This document shows positions 30,534-41,953 of a DNA stretch of 64,000 nucleotides, in pieces. The notes below the pieces were generated by a model. That model did not search any database. It had not been told where the DNA came from and saw nothing but the letters and a program-made list of their open reading frames with translations. The position numbers and the translations under genes were made by a program. Source of the DNA: Pleurodeles waltl (lineage: Eukaryota; Chordata; Amphibia; Caudata; Salamandridae); assembly GCF_031143425.1 (NCBI RefSeq), contig NW_027150021.1:87588-151587 (forward strand), given 5' to 3'. Positions within the stretch are counted from its first letter, which is position 1; each line of letters opens with the position of its first letter.

Positions 30534-33500
30534 TGTGAGAAAGTAGCCTCTTTCTAGCCTTGTTACCCCCACTTTTGGCCTGTTTGTGAGTGTATGTCAA
30601 GGTGTTTTCACTGTCTCACTGGGATCCTGCTAGCCAGGGCCCAGTGCTCATAGTGAAAACCCTATGTTTTCAGTATGTTTGTTATGTGTCACTGGGACCC
30701 TGCTAGTCAGGACCCCAGTGCTCATAAGTTTGTGGCCTATATGTATGTGTTCCCTTTGTGGTGCCTAACTGTCTCACTGAGGCTCTGCTAACCAGAACCT
30801 CAGTGGTTATGCTCTCTCATTTCTTTCAAATTGTCACTAACAGGCTAGTGACCAATTTTACCAATTTACATTGGCTTACTGGAACACCCTTATAATTCCC
30901 TAGTATATGGTACTGAGGTACCCAGGGTATTGGGGTTCCAGGAGATCCCTATGGGCTGCAGCATTTCTTTTGCCACCCATAGGGAGCTCTGACAATTCTT
31001 ACACAGGCCTGCCACTGCAGCCTAAGTGAAATAAAGTCCACGTTATTTCACAGCCATTTTACACGGCACTTAAGTAACTTATAAGTCACCTATATGTCTA
31101 ACCTTTACCTGGTAAAGGTTAGGTGCAAAGTTACTTAGTGTGAGGGCACCCTGGCACTAGCCAAGGTGCCCACACATTGTTCAGGGCCAATTCCCCGGAC
31201 TTTGTGAGTGCGGGGACACCATTACACGCGTGCACTACATATAGGTCACTACCTATATGTAACTTCACAATGGTAACTCCGAATATGGCCATGTAACATG
31301 TCTATGATCATGGAATTGCCCCCTCTATGCCATCCTGGCATAGTTGGCACAATCCCATGATCCCAGTGGTCTGTAGCACAGACCCTGGTACTGCCAAACT
31401 GCCTTTCCTGGGGTTTCACTGCAGCTGCTGCTGCTGCCAACCCCTCAGACAGGTTTCTGCCCCCCTGGGGTCAAGCCAGGCTTATCCCAGGATGGCAGAA
31501 CAAAGGACTTCCTCTGAGAGAGGGTGTTACACCCTCTCCTTTGTAATGGTGTGAAGGCAGGGGAGGAGTAGCCTCCCACAGCCTCTGGAAATGCTTTCTT
31601 GGGCACAGATGTTCCCAATTCTGCATAAGCCAGTCTACACCGGTTCAGGGGACCCCTTAGCCCTGCTCTGGCGCGAAACTGGACAAAGGAAAGGGGAGTG
31701 ACCACTCCCCTGACCTGCACCTCCCCTGGGAGGTGTCCAGAGCTCCTCCAGTGTGCTCCAGACCTCTGCCATCTTGGAAACAGAGGTGCTGCTGGCACAC
31801 TGGACTGCTCTGAGTGGCCAGTGCCACCAGGTGACGTCAGAGACTCCTTCTGATAGGCTCCTTCAGGTGTTGCTAGCCTATCCTCTCTCCTAGGTAGCCA
31901 AACCCTCTTTTCTGGCTATTTAGGGTCTCTGTCTCTGGGGAAACTTTAGATAACGAATGCAAGAGCTCATCCGAGTTCCTCTGCATCTCTCTCTTCACCT
32001 TCTGCCAAGGAATCGACTGCTGACCGCGCTGGCAGCCTGCAAAACTGCAACATAGTAGCAAAGACGACTACTGCAACTCTGTAACGCTGATCCTGCCGCC
32101 TTCTCGACTGTTTTCCTGGTGGTGCATGCTGTGGGGGTAGTCTGCCTCCTCTCTGCACTAGAAGCTCAGAAGAAATCTCCCGTGGGTCGACGGAATCTTC
32201 CCCCTGCAACCGCAGGCACCAAAGAACTGCATCACCGGTCCCTTGGGTCTCCTCTCAGCATGACGAGCAAGGTCCCTCGAATCTAGCAACTGTGTCCAAG
32301 TGACCCCCACAGTCCAGTGACTCTTCAGTCCAAGTTTGGTGGAGGTAAGTCCTTGCCTCCCCACTCCAGACTGCATGGCTGGGAACCGCGACTTTTGCAG
32401 CTACTCCGGCCCCTGTGCACTTCCAGCGGAAATCCTTTGTGCACAGCTAAGCCTGGGTCCACGGCACTCTAACCTGCATTGCACGACTTTCTAAGTTGGT
32501 CTCCGGCGACGTGGGACTCCTTTGTGCAACTTCGGGTGAGCACCGTTTCACGCATCCTCGTAGTGCCTGTTTCTGGCACTTCTCCGGGAGCTACCTGCTG
32601 CTAAGAGGACTTCTTTTCTTGCTCGACGACCCCTCTACCTCCTGGTCCAATTTGCGACCTCCTGGTCCCTCCTGGGCCACAGCAGCATCAAAAAACGCTA
32701 ACCGCACAATTTGCAGCTAGAAAGGCTTGTTGGCGTTCTTTCGGCGGGAAAACACTTCTGCACTACTCTCCATGGCAAGCGGGATCCATCCACCAAAGGT
32801 GAAGTCTCTAGCCCTTTTCTTTCCTGCAGAAACCTCAGCTTCTTCTGTCCAGTAGAAGCTTCTTTGCACCCACAGCTGGCATTTCCTGGGCATATGCCCA
32901 TCTCCGACTTGCTTGTGACTTTTGGACTTGGTCCCCTTGTTCCACAGGTACTCTAGATTGGAAATCCATCGTTGTTGCATTGTTGGTTTGTGTCTTTCCT
33001 GCATAATTCCTCTATCACGACTTCTTTGTCCTTGGGGGAACTTTAGTGCACTTTGCACTCACTTTTCAGGGTCTTAGGGTGGGCTATTTTTCTAACCCTC
33101 ACTATTTTCTAATAGTCCCAGCGACCCTCTACAAGGTCACATAGGTTTGGGGTCCATTCGTGGTTCGCATTCCACTTTTGGAGTATATGGTTTGTGTTGC
33201 CCCTATCCCTATGTGTCCCCATTGCATCCTATTGTAACTATACATTGTTTGCACTGTTTTCTAAGACTATTACTGCATATTTTGGTATTGTGTATATATA
33301 TCTTGTGTATATTTCCTATCCTCTCACTGAGGGTACACTCTGAGATACTTTGGCATATTGTCATAAAAATAAAGTACCTTTATTTTTAGTATAACTGTGT
33401 ATTGTGTTTTCTTATGATATTGTGCATATGACACTAAGTGGTACTGTAGGAGCTTCACTCGTCTCCTAGTTCAGCCTAAGCTGCTCTGCTGAGCTACCAT

Positions 33501-33613
33501 TATCTATCAGCCTATGCTGCTAGACACCCTATACACTAATAAGGGATAACTGGGCCTGGTGCAAGGTGCAAGTACCCCTTGGTACTCACTACAAGCCAGT
33601 CCAGCCTCCTACA
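30534..33613 (+). repeat. 3' LTR of Z (A head), 3,080 bp
   Basis: TGTGAGAAAGTAGCC to CCTCCTACA with the usual landmarks: hairpin chain, TGACGTCA near 31832, splice donor near 32346 and poly(A) palindrome near 33364-33390. It is the best match to the LTR at 21432. It is followed by CTCGTCTCC, which is itself LTR sequence. Confidence 0.9.
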
Positions 33614-33769
33614 CTCGTCTCCTAGTTCAGCCTAAGCTGCTCTGCTAAGCTACCATTATCTATCAGCCTATGCTGCTAGACACCCTATACACTAATAAGG
33701 GATAACTGGGCCTGGTGCAAGGTGCAAGTACCCCTAGGTACTCACTACAAGCCAGTCCAGCCTCCTACA
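33614..33769 (+). repeat. stray LTR 3' tail, 156 bp
   Basis: It repeats the last 156 bp of an LTR (CTCGTCTCCTAGTTCAGCC to CCTCCTACA) immediately after a full LTR end, giving two LTR ends in tandem. It carries CCCCTAGG, a variant otherwise seen in the tail of the LTR at 21432-24513. Probably Z entered the end of another LTR, or an unequal exchange occurred; the other half is not recognisable. Confidence 0.75.
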
Positions 33770-33935
33770 CCTGGGTACCTCAGTACCATATACTAGGGAA
33801 TTATAAGGGTGTTCCAGTAAGCCAATGTAAATTGGTAAAATTGGTCACTAGCCTGTTAGTGACAATTTGAAAGAAATGAGAGAGCATAACCACTGAGGTT
33901 CTGGTTAGCAGAGCCTCAGTGAGACAGTTAGGCAC
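33770..33935 (-). repeat. fragment of the 3' LTR of element M2 (minus strand)
   Basis: CCTGGGTACCTCAGTACC through GTTAGGCAC is reversed LTR sequence (hairpin region). It continues without a gap on the far side of solo LTR S2 at 46276, with GGCAC duplicated. Its left part is missing. Confidence 0.85.
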
Positions 33936-35852
33936 TGTGAGAAAGTAGCCTCTTTCTAGCCTTGTTACCCCCACTTTTGGCCTGTTTGTGAGTGTATGTC
34001 AGGGTGTTTTCACTGTCTCACTGGTACCCTGCTAGCCAGGGCCCAGTGCTCATAGTGAAAACCCTATGTTTTCAGTATGTTTGTTATGTCTCACTGGGAC
34101 CCTGCTAGTCAGGACCCCAATGCTCATAAGTTTGTGGCCTATATGTATGTGTTCCCTGTGTAGTGCCTAACTGTCTCACTGAGGCTCTGCTAACCAGAAC
34201 CTCAGTGGTTATGCTCTCTCATTTCTTTCCAAATTGTCACTAACAGGCTAGTGACCAATTTTACCAATTTACATTGGCTTACTGGAACACCCTTATAATT
34301 CCCTAGTATATGGTACTGAGGTACCCAGGGTATTGGGGTTCCAGGAGATCCCTATGGGCTGCAGCATTTCTTTTGCCACCCATAGGGAGCTCTGACAATT
34401 CTTACACAGGCCTGCCACTGCAGCCTGAGTGAAATAACGCACACATTATTTCACAGCCATTTTACACTGCACTTAAGTAACTTATAAGTCACCTATATGT
34501 CTAACCTTTACCTGGTAAAGGTTAGGTGCAAAGTTACTTAGTGTGAGGGCACCCTGGCACTAGCCAAGGTGCCCCCACATTGTTCAGGGCCAATTCCCCG
34601 GACTTTGTGAGTGCGGGGACACCATTACACGCGTGCACTACATATAGGTCACTACCTATATGTAGCTTCACAATGGTAACTCCGAATATGGCCATGTAAC
34701 ATGTCTATGATCATGGAATTGCCCCCTCTATGCCATCCTGGCATAGTTGGCACAATCCCATGATCCCATGGTCTGTAGCACAGACCCTGGTACTGCCAAA
34801 CTGCCTTTCCTGGGGTTTCACTGCAGCTGCTGCTGCTGCCAACCCCTCAGACAGGCATCTGCCCTCCTGGGGTCCAGCCAGGACTGGCCCAGGATGGCAG
34901 AACAAAGAACTTCCTCTGAGAGAGGGTGTTACACCCTCTCCCTTTGGAAAATGGTGTGAAGGCAGGGGAGGAGTAGCCTCCCCCAGCCTCTGGAAATGCT
35001 TTCTTGGGCACAGATGTGCCCAATTCTGCATAAGCCAGTCTACACCGGTTCAGGGGACCCCTTAGCCCTGCTCTGGTGTGAAACTGGACAAAGGAAAGGG
35101 GAGTGACCACTCCCCTGACCTGTACCTCCCCTGGGAGGTGCCCAGAGCTCCTCCAGTGTGCTCCAGACCTCTGCCATCTTGGAAACAGAGGTGCTGCTGG
35201 CACACTGGACTGCTCTGAGTGGCCAGTGCCACCAGGTGACGTCAGAGACTCCTTCTGATAGGCTCCTGCAGGTGTTGCTAGCCTATCCTCTCTCCTAGGT
35301 AGCCGAACCCTCTTTTCTGGCTATTTAGGGTCTCTGTCTCTGGGGAAACTTTAGATAACGAATGCAAGAGCTCATCCGAGTTCCTCTGCATCTCTCTCTT
35401 CACCTTCTGCCAAGGAATCGAATGCTGACCGCGCTGGAAGCCTGCAAAACTGCAACATAGTAGCTAAGACGACTACTGCAACTCTGTAACGCTGATCCTG
35501 CCGCCTTCTCGACTGTTTTCCTGGTGGTGCATGCTGTGGGGGTAGTCTGCCTCCTCTCTGCACTAGAAACTCCGAAGAAATCTCCCGTGGGTCGACGGAA
35601 TCTTCCCCCTGCAACCGCAGGCACCAAAAAGCTGCATTACCGGTCCCTTGGGTCTCCCCTCAGCACGACGAGCGAGGTCCCTCAAATCCAGCAACTCTGT
35701 CCAAGTGACTCCCACAGACCAGTGACTCTTCAGTCCAAGTTTGGTGGAGGTAAGTCCTTGCCTCCCCACGCCAGACTCCATTGCTGGGAACCGTGACTTT
35801 TGCAGCTTCTCCGGCCTCCGTGCACTTCCGGCGGAAATCCTTTGTGCACAGT

Positions 35853-38800
35853 TGTAGGAGGCTGGACTGGCTTGTAGTGAGTACCAAGGGGTACTTGCAC
35901 CTTGCACCAGGCCCAGTTATCCCTTATTAGTGTATAGGGTGTCTAGCAGCTTAGGCTGATAGATAATGGTAGCTTAGCAAAGCAGCTCAGGCTGAACTAG
36001 GAGACGTGTGAAGCTACTACAGTACCACTTAGTGTCATATGCACAATATCATAAGAAAACACAATACACAGTTATACTAAAAATAAAGGTACTTTATTTT
36101 TATGACAATATGCCAAAGTATCTTAGAGTGTACCCTCAGTGGGAGGATAGGAAATATACACAAGATATATATACACAATAGCAAAAATATGCAGTATAGT
36201 CTTAGAAAACAGTGCAAACAATGTATAGTTACAATAGGATGCAATGGGGAAACATAGGGATAGGGGCAACACAAACCATATACTCCAGAAGTGGAATGCG
36301 AACCACGAATGGACCCCAAACCTATGTGACCTTGTAGAGGGTCGCTGGGACTATTAGAAAATAGTGAGAGTTAGCAAAATACCCCACCCCAAGACCCTGA
36401 AAAGTGAGTGCAAAGTGCACCAAAGTTCCCCTAAGGACAAAATAGTCGTGTTAGAGGGAAAATGCAAGGAAAACACAAATCAGCAATGCAACAACGATGG
36501 ATTCCTGACTGAGGGTACCTGTGGAACAAGGGGACCAAGTCCAAAAGTCACAAGCAACTCGGAGATGGGCAGATGCCCAAGAAATGCCAGCGGTTGGTGC
36601 AAAGAAGCTCTTACTAGGCTGAAGAGCTGTGAATACTGCAGGAACGACAAGGGCTAGAGACTTCCCCTTTGGAGGATGAATCTCCCACGCCTTGGAGAGT
36701 CGTGCAGAAGTGTTTTCCCGCCGGATGGACGCCAACAAGCCTTGCTACACGCAAATCGTGCGTTTGGCGTTTTTGGACGCTGCTGGGGCCCAGGAGGGAC
36801 CAGGAGGTCGCAAATTGGACCTGCAGAGAGAGGAGACGTCGAGCAAGACAAAGAGCCCTCACTGAAGCAGGTAGCACCCGGAGAAGTGCCAGAAACAGGC
36901 ACTACGAGGATGCGTGAAACGGTGCTCGCCGAAGTTGCACAAAGGAGTCCCACGTCGCCGGAGACCAACTTAGAAAGTCGTGCAATGCAGGTTAGAGTGC
37001 CGTGGACCCAGGCTTGGCTGTGCACGAAGGATTTCCGCCGGAAGTGCACAGGGGCCGGAGTAGCTTGCAAAGTCGCGGTTCCCAGCAATGCAGCCCAGCG
37101 AGGTGAGGCAAGGACTTACCTCCACCAAACTTGGACTGAAGAGTCACTGGACTGTGGGGGTCACTTGGACAGAGTCGCTGGATTTGAGGGACCTCGCTCG
37201 TCGTGCTGAGAGGAGACCCAAGGGACCGGAAATGCAGCTTTTTGGTGCCTGCGGTTGCAGGGGGAAGATTCCGTCGACCCACGGGAGATTTCTTCGGAGC
37301 TTCTGGTGCAGAGAGGAGGCAGGCTACCCCCACAGCATGCACAAGCAGGAAAACAGTCGAGAAGGCGGCAGGATCAGCGTTACAGAGTTGCAGTAGTCGT
37401 CTTTGCTACTATGTTGCAGGTTTGCAGGCTTCCAGCGCGGTCAGCGGTCGTTTCCTTATCAGAAGGTGAAGAGGGAGATGCAGAGGAACTCGGATGAGCT
37501 CTTGCATTCGTTATCTAAAGTTTCCCCAGAGACAGAGACCCTAAATAGCCAGAAAAGAGGGTTTGGCTACCTAGGAGAGAGGAAAGGCTACTAACACCTG
37601 AAGGAGCCTATCAGCAGGAGTCTCTGACGTCACCTGGTGGCACTGGCCACTCAGAGCAGTCCAGTGTGCCAGCAGCACCTCTGTTTCCAAGATGGCAGAG
37701 GTCTGGAGCACACTGGAGGAGCTCTGGACACCTCCCAGGGGAGGTGCAGGTCAGGGGAGTGGTCACTCCCCTTTCCTTTGTCCAGTTTCGTGCCAGAGCA
37801 GGGGCTAAGGGGTCCCTGAACCGGTGTAGACTGGCTTATGCAGAATTGGGCACATCTGTGCCCAACAAAGCATTTCCAGAGGCTGGGGGAGGCTACTCCT
37901 CCCCTGCCTTCACACCATTTTCCAAAGGGAGAGGGTGTCACACCCTCTCTCAGAGGAAGTTCTTTGTTCTGCCATCCTGGGCCAGGCCTGGCTGGACCCC
38001 AGGAGGGCAGCTGCCTGTCTGAGGGGTTGGCAGCAGCAGCAGCTGCAGAGAAACCCCAGGAAGGGCAGTCTGGCAGTACCAGGGTCTGTGCTACAGACCA
38101 CTGGGATCATGGAATTGTACCAACAATGCCAGGATGGCATAGAGGGGGCAATTCCATGATCATAGACATGTTACATGGCCATATTCGGAGTTACCATGGT
38201 GAAGCTACATATAGGTAGTGACCCATATGTAGTGCACGCGTGTAATGGTGTCCCCGCACTCACAAAGTTCAGTGAATTGGCTCTGAACCATGTGGGGGCA
38301 CCTTGGCTAGTGCCAGGGTGCCCTCACACTAAGTAACTTTGCACCTAACCTTTACCAGGTAAAGGTTAGACATATAGGTGACTTATAAGTTACTTAAGTG
38401 CAGTGTAAAATGGCTGTGAAATAATGTGGACGTTATTTCACTCAGGCTGCAGTGGCAGGCCTGTGTAAGAATTGTCAGAGCTCCCTATGGGTGGCAAAAG
38501 AAATGCTGCAGCCCATAGGGATCTCCTGGAACCCCAATACCCTGGGTACCTCAGTACCATATACTAGGGAATTATAAGGGTGTTCCAGTAAGCCAATGTA
38601 AATTGGTAAAATTGGTCACTAGCCTGTTAGTGACAATTTGAAAGTAATGAGAGAGCATAACCACTGAGGTTCTGGTTAGCAGAGCCTCAGTGAGACAGTT
38701 AGGCACCACACAGGGAACATATACATGCACACCTATGAGCACTGGGCCCTGTGTGACAGGGTCCCAGTGACACATACATATAGGCCACAAACCTATGAGC

Positions 38801-38997
38801 ACTGGGGTCCTGACCAGCAGGATCCCAGTGACACATAACAACCATACTGAAAACATAGTGTTTTCACTATGAGCACTGAGGCCTGGCTATCAGGATCCCA
38901 GTGAGACAGTGAAAACAGTGACAAACATCCTGACATACACTCACAAACAGGCCAAAAGTGGGGGGTAACAAGGCTAGAAAGAGGCTACCTTCTCACA
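35853..38997 (-). repeat. 3' LTR of element N, 3,145 bp
   Basis: On the plus strand it runs from TGTAGGAGGCTGG to CCTTCTCACA; on the element strand it starts TGTGAGAAGG. Variants such as GCAGCCCAGCGAGGTGAGGC (near 37090) and CTACTACAGTACC mark a distinct tail type that is also found in the 5' LTR of W. Confidence 0.92.
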
Positions 38998-39015
38998 CAA
39001 CCCCCCCCCAAACGA
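38998..39015 (-). other. polypurine tract of N
   Basis: CAACCCCCCCCCAAACG on the plus strand; G-run on the element strand, adjacent to the LTR. Confidence 0.7.
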
Positions 39016-39027
39016 AGGACAATAAGG

Positions 39028-40362
39028 CTAACCTTGGCCAGTTGAGACTTTATTGTCTAAGTGGTGATAAGTAGAGAGTAGCTCTGCAATAGACTGGTTA
39101 CTCCCTTTATCATCCACTATAAGGTTACTTCCCTGTGGGGATGTAAACCACCCTGTTTGAAGTTTTTTAGCTAACCAACAATGTGAAGATGTATTTTCAG
39201 AGTTTCTATCAGTAAGTTTTAGTTTAGAGCAGTGGGAATTATCCACTGAACCTATTTGTAATGATGGAAATGCCAGACAGGGATGCTGTCTCAGTAAAGC
39301 CATAGCTGGACAAAAACTTTGTCCATTTGGCTGGAAGAGAGAACAGGGATGCTGTTTCTCTTGAGTTGGAGCAGGGCAGGGATGCTGTCCTATGAGCTCC
39401 ACACTAGGGCAGGGATGCTGTCCTAAGTGTTGTGAGGCAGTACAGGGTTTCTGCACTAAAGTTTCTCTGGGAGGGTTGGAGGGATGCTCCATGTTAACTA
39501 AAATGGTGCTCTTTTTGTCACCAATGTTAGTTATCCCACAGAGAGGTACTTCTACCTCAGGGAGTCCAGCTATGCCAGCTGATGATTCCCTTGGAACAGG
39601 TGCCACCCCAGGAGAGGTTTCTCCCACCACAGGAATAGTATCCTGAATGGTAGGGTGGTTAGGGGATACTGTGATACCCTTTTTACCTGTTGATGGAGAG
39701 GGATCCTGAGTTTTCAGGCCTTCTCTCCTTTGCTTTTTCATTTCACTTGAAATGAGAGGGAACAATTCCTCAGGGATGCCCAGCATGGCTGCATGGGCAT
39801 AAAACTCTACATCAGCCCAACCTGAGGCCTCTAGGTCATTACCTAAGAGACAGTCTACAGGTAAGCTAGGTGATACCACCACCTGCTTAGGGCCAGTAAC
39901 TCCACCCCAACTAAACTGAATTATAGCTAAGGGAAGAAACTTAGTGGAGTTATGGACATCAATAATCTTATACTGTTGTCCAATGATGTGTTGTTCAGGA
40001 GGCACTAGGTTTTCAGTCACCAAAGTGAAACTGGCACCTGTGTCCCTGTAGGCCAAGGCCTCAACACCATTTATTGAAACTGTCTGCCTGTACTTATCCA
40101 TTGTAAGGGGACAAGCAGCCAGTGTGGCAAGGCCAATGCCACTAGGTGTGACAGAAACTGTCTTGGGACTGATTACATCAGTTTCCACTATGGACCCATA
40201 AGTGAACCCAACTACACCCTTTGCTTGACTGTTGCCAGCAGTCCCACCACTAGTACCACTACTGCTAGGGGCACTAGAGCTTGATGTATTAGTGGTGGTA
40301 GGCTCAGGGGGTTTACCTGGACAGGACTTATCCCCTGGCCTATGGCCTCTGTTTTTACACAC
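39028..40362 (-). CDS. zinc knuckle(part)-protease-QHPC tail frame of element N
   Basis: This 444-residue open frame begins at a Met inside the zinc knuckle (the first Cys lies upstream), then KNRGHRPGDKSC. Protease follows with AYRDTGASFTLV and LLGNDL. Then comes a Pro/Ser-rich stretch, the QHPC array (about 39276-39440), a Cys/Ser-rich segment and the end HLDNKVSTGQG. It is uninterrupted, in contrast to the gag upstream. The QHPC tail has no domain I recognise; its regular Cys suggests metal or disulfide chemistry, or simply repeat slippage. Confidence 0.82.
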   Translation of the reverse strand: MCKNRGHRPGDKSCPGKPPEPTTTNTSSSSAPSSSGTSGGTAGNSQAKGVVGFTYGSIVETDVISPKTVSVTPSGIGLATLAACPLTMDKYRQTVSINGVEALAYRDTGASFTLVTENLVPPEQHIIGQQYKIIDVHNSTKFLPLAIIQFSWGGVTGPKQVVVSPSLPVDCLLGNDLEASGWADVEFYAHAAMLGIPEELFPLISSEMKKQRREGLKTQDPSPSTGKKGITVSPNHPTIQDTIPVVGETSPGVAPVPRESSAGIAGLPEVEVPLCGITNIGDKKSTILVNMEHPSNPPRETLVQKPCTASQHLGQHPCPSVELIGQHPCPAPTQEKQHPCSLFQPNGQSFCPAMALLRQHPCLAFPSLQIGSVDNSHCSKLKLTDRNSENTSSHCWLAKKLQTGWFTSPQGSNLIVDDKGSNQSIAELLSTYHHLDNKVSTGQG

Positions 40363-41685
40363 AAAGCACCAAGGCTTTTTAATGTGTGCAGGTTGGGAAG
40401 AAGAGGAAGAATTTGTTTTATCCCCACCCTCTGAAGAGTGTTTAAGATTTGAAGTGAGATCTTTGGTTTTACCCTTATCCCCATGCTTATCTTGAGATTT
40501 TTCACCATCTTTCTTCTTATTGCCATCTTTGTCACCCCCTGTATGAACTTTTTCTGTTCACCCTTGTTCTGACCCATTTGTCTGCCTTCTTTCCCAATTC
40601 TTGGGGAGAGGTCAGATCAGAGTCTACCAGGTACTGGTGCAACAAATCAGACACACAATTATTAAGTATATGCTCTCTCAGGATTGTGTTATACAGGCTT
40701 TCATAATCAGTAACTTTACTGCCATGTAACCACCCCTCCAAGGCCTTCACTGCCTGGTCAATGAAATCAACCCAGTCTTGTGAAGACTCCTTTTTGGTCT
40801 CTCTGAACTTTATCCTGTACTGTTCAGTGGTTAAGCCATAACCATCCAGGAGTGCATTCTTAAGAACTTGGAAATTGTTAGCATCATTTTCTTTACAGTA
40901 AGGAGCCTATCCCTACCTTTTCCTGTAAATGATAGCCATAGGATAGCAGCCCACTGCCTTTGAGGGACATCCTGTACAGCACCAGGCCCTCTCAAGTGCA
41001 GCAAACCACTTGTTAATGTCATCCCCCTCCTTGTAAGGGGGAACTATCTTATGCAGATTCCTGGAATCATGCTCTTTTGCAGGATGACTATGGGGAATAC
41101 TGCTGCTGCCACCATGGGTATCTAAACCCATCTTCTGTCTTTCCCTCTCTATTTCTAAAGACTGTCTATCCAAATCCAGCTGTTGCTTCTTGAGCTTCAG
41201 TCTGGTTTGCTCCACTCTCAATCTATTGAGCTCCCTTTCTAACAATCTGTCATCAGGGTGGGTGGGAGGGACATTTCTAGATACAGAGGTATGATGGGAA
41301 TGAACAGAAGGAGACCTGTCCCTTACAGAGGGCACCCTAACAGCTTGGCTACCAGTATAATGTGAGAGCACATCATCAGTATGATGTGATTCAACCTCTG
41401 TACCAACTATGCTAGACTGTCTAGTAATGGGCAGGCTGAGAAGTTTCTTTCCTGAACCTTTTCCTGGGGAGTCCCTGGATCAGATTGAGAACCATTAGCT
41501 ACTTTTTCTACAGATTGGGCACTTATGGCCTTATCTTGTACTCTAAGCATATTAATTAACAGTTCTAAAGAAGGATTCTTCCCTACACTCAAACCTCTCT
41601 CTATGCAGAGACTCCTTGCTCCTTTCCAGCTAAGGTGATCATATGCAAGTTTGGACAGTTCAACTTTTTGGCCTGTGCCAGACAT
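40363..41685 (-). pseudogene. gag of element N, with four single-base frameshifts
   Basis: It starts MSGTGQ at 41685. Compared with W, E1 and Z there is one C missing near 41466 (TCCCC for TCCCCC, coding strand), one base extra near 40982 (CCTGGTGC), one missing near 40894 (CTGTAAAG for CTGTGAAAG) and one extra A near 40550. They cancel in pairs, but leave two long stretches out of frame. The SAP-like start, coiled coil (LLERELNRLRVEQTRLKLKK) and capsid region are otherwise easy to recognise. Several of the changes lie in homopolymers, so base-calling error in the assembly is possible. Confidence 0.85.
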
Positions 41686-41953
41686 TTTTTAGAGAGAGTT
41701 AAAGTGATAGACAAAGAGAAAAAAGTTTTCAGAACTTTTGGAAAGACAGAAAAAAACTTTTTAAACTTTTAAGAACTTTTGAAAGTTTAGAAGTACTTTT
41801 CAGCACTTAGAAAAGAGTGAAAAGAGGAAATGCAAAACTTTTTGGCTATGTGTATATACACTGACCTTGTTTTGTATATTTTTCTCTTATGAAAAGTACA
41901 ATGACAAGAGTGGTAAGTAGTCTCAAGCACTTATCCCACCACTGCACAACCAA
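41669..41953 (-). other. leader and primer-binding site of N
   Basis: It reads AACCAATGTAGG on the plus strand. On the element strand the LTR end is followed by TTGGTTGTGCAGTGGTGGGA, the tRNA-Leu-like primer site, then the A/T-rich AAAAGTT leader up to the gag ATG. Confidence 0.65.

Larger units (their letters stand above)
21432..33613 (+). mobile_element. non-autonomous LTR element Z (Gag-PR-QHPC), with nested solo LTR
   Basis: LTR (21432-24513), primer site and leader (24514-24786), gag first part (24787-25839), nested solo LTR, gag second part to QHPC tail (28923-30504), poly-G tract and LTR (30534-33613). Without the nested LTR the internal region is about 2.93 kb, close to the 2.96 kb of element N and far below the 5.3 kb of autonomous W. 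The right flank is CTCGT; the left flank is lost because the 5' LTR is shared with X. Confidence 0.85.

Noticed and set aside
36676..37209. 177-residue open frame on the strand opposite to element N, repeated at 42777-43310
   Set aside because: The two are identical because the LTRs are twins. The same region is broken in other LTRs (for example 2912-3310 and 10181-10477), and the codon content looks incidental.
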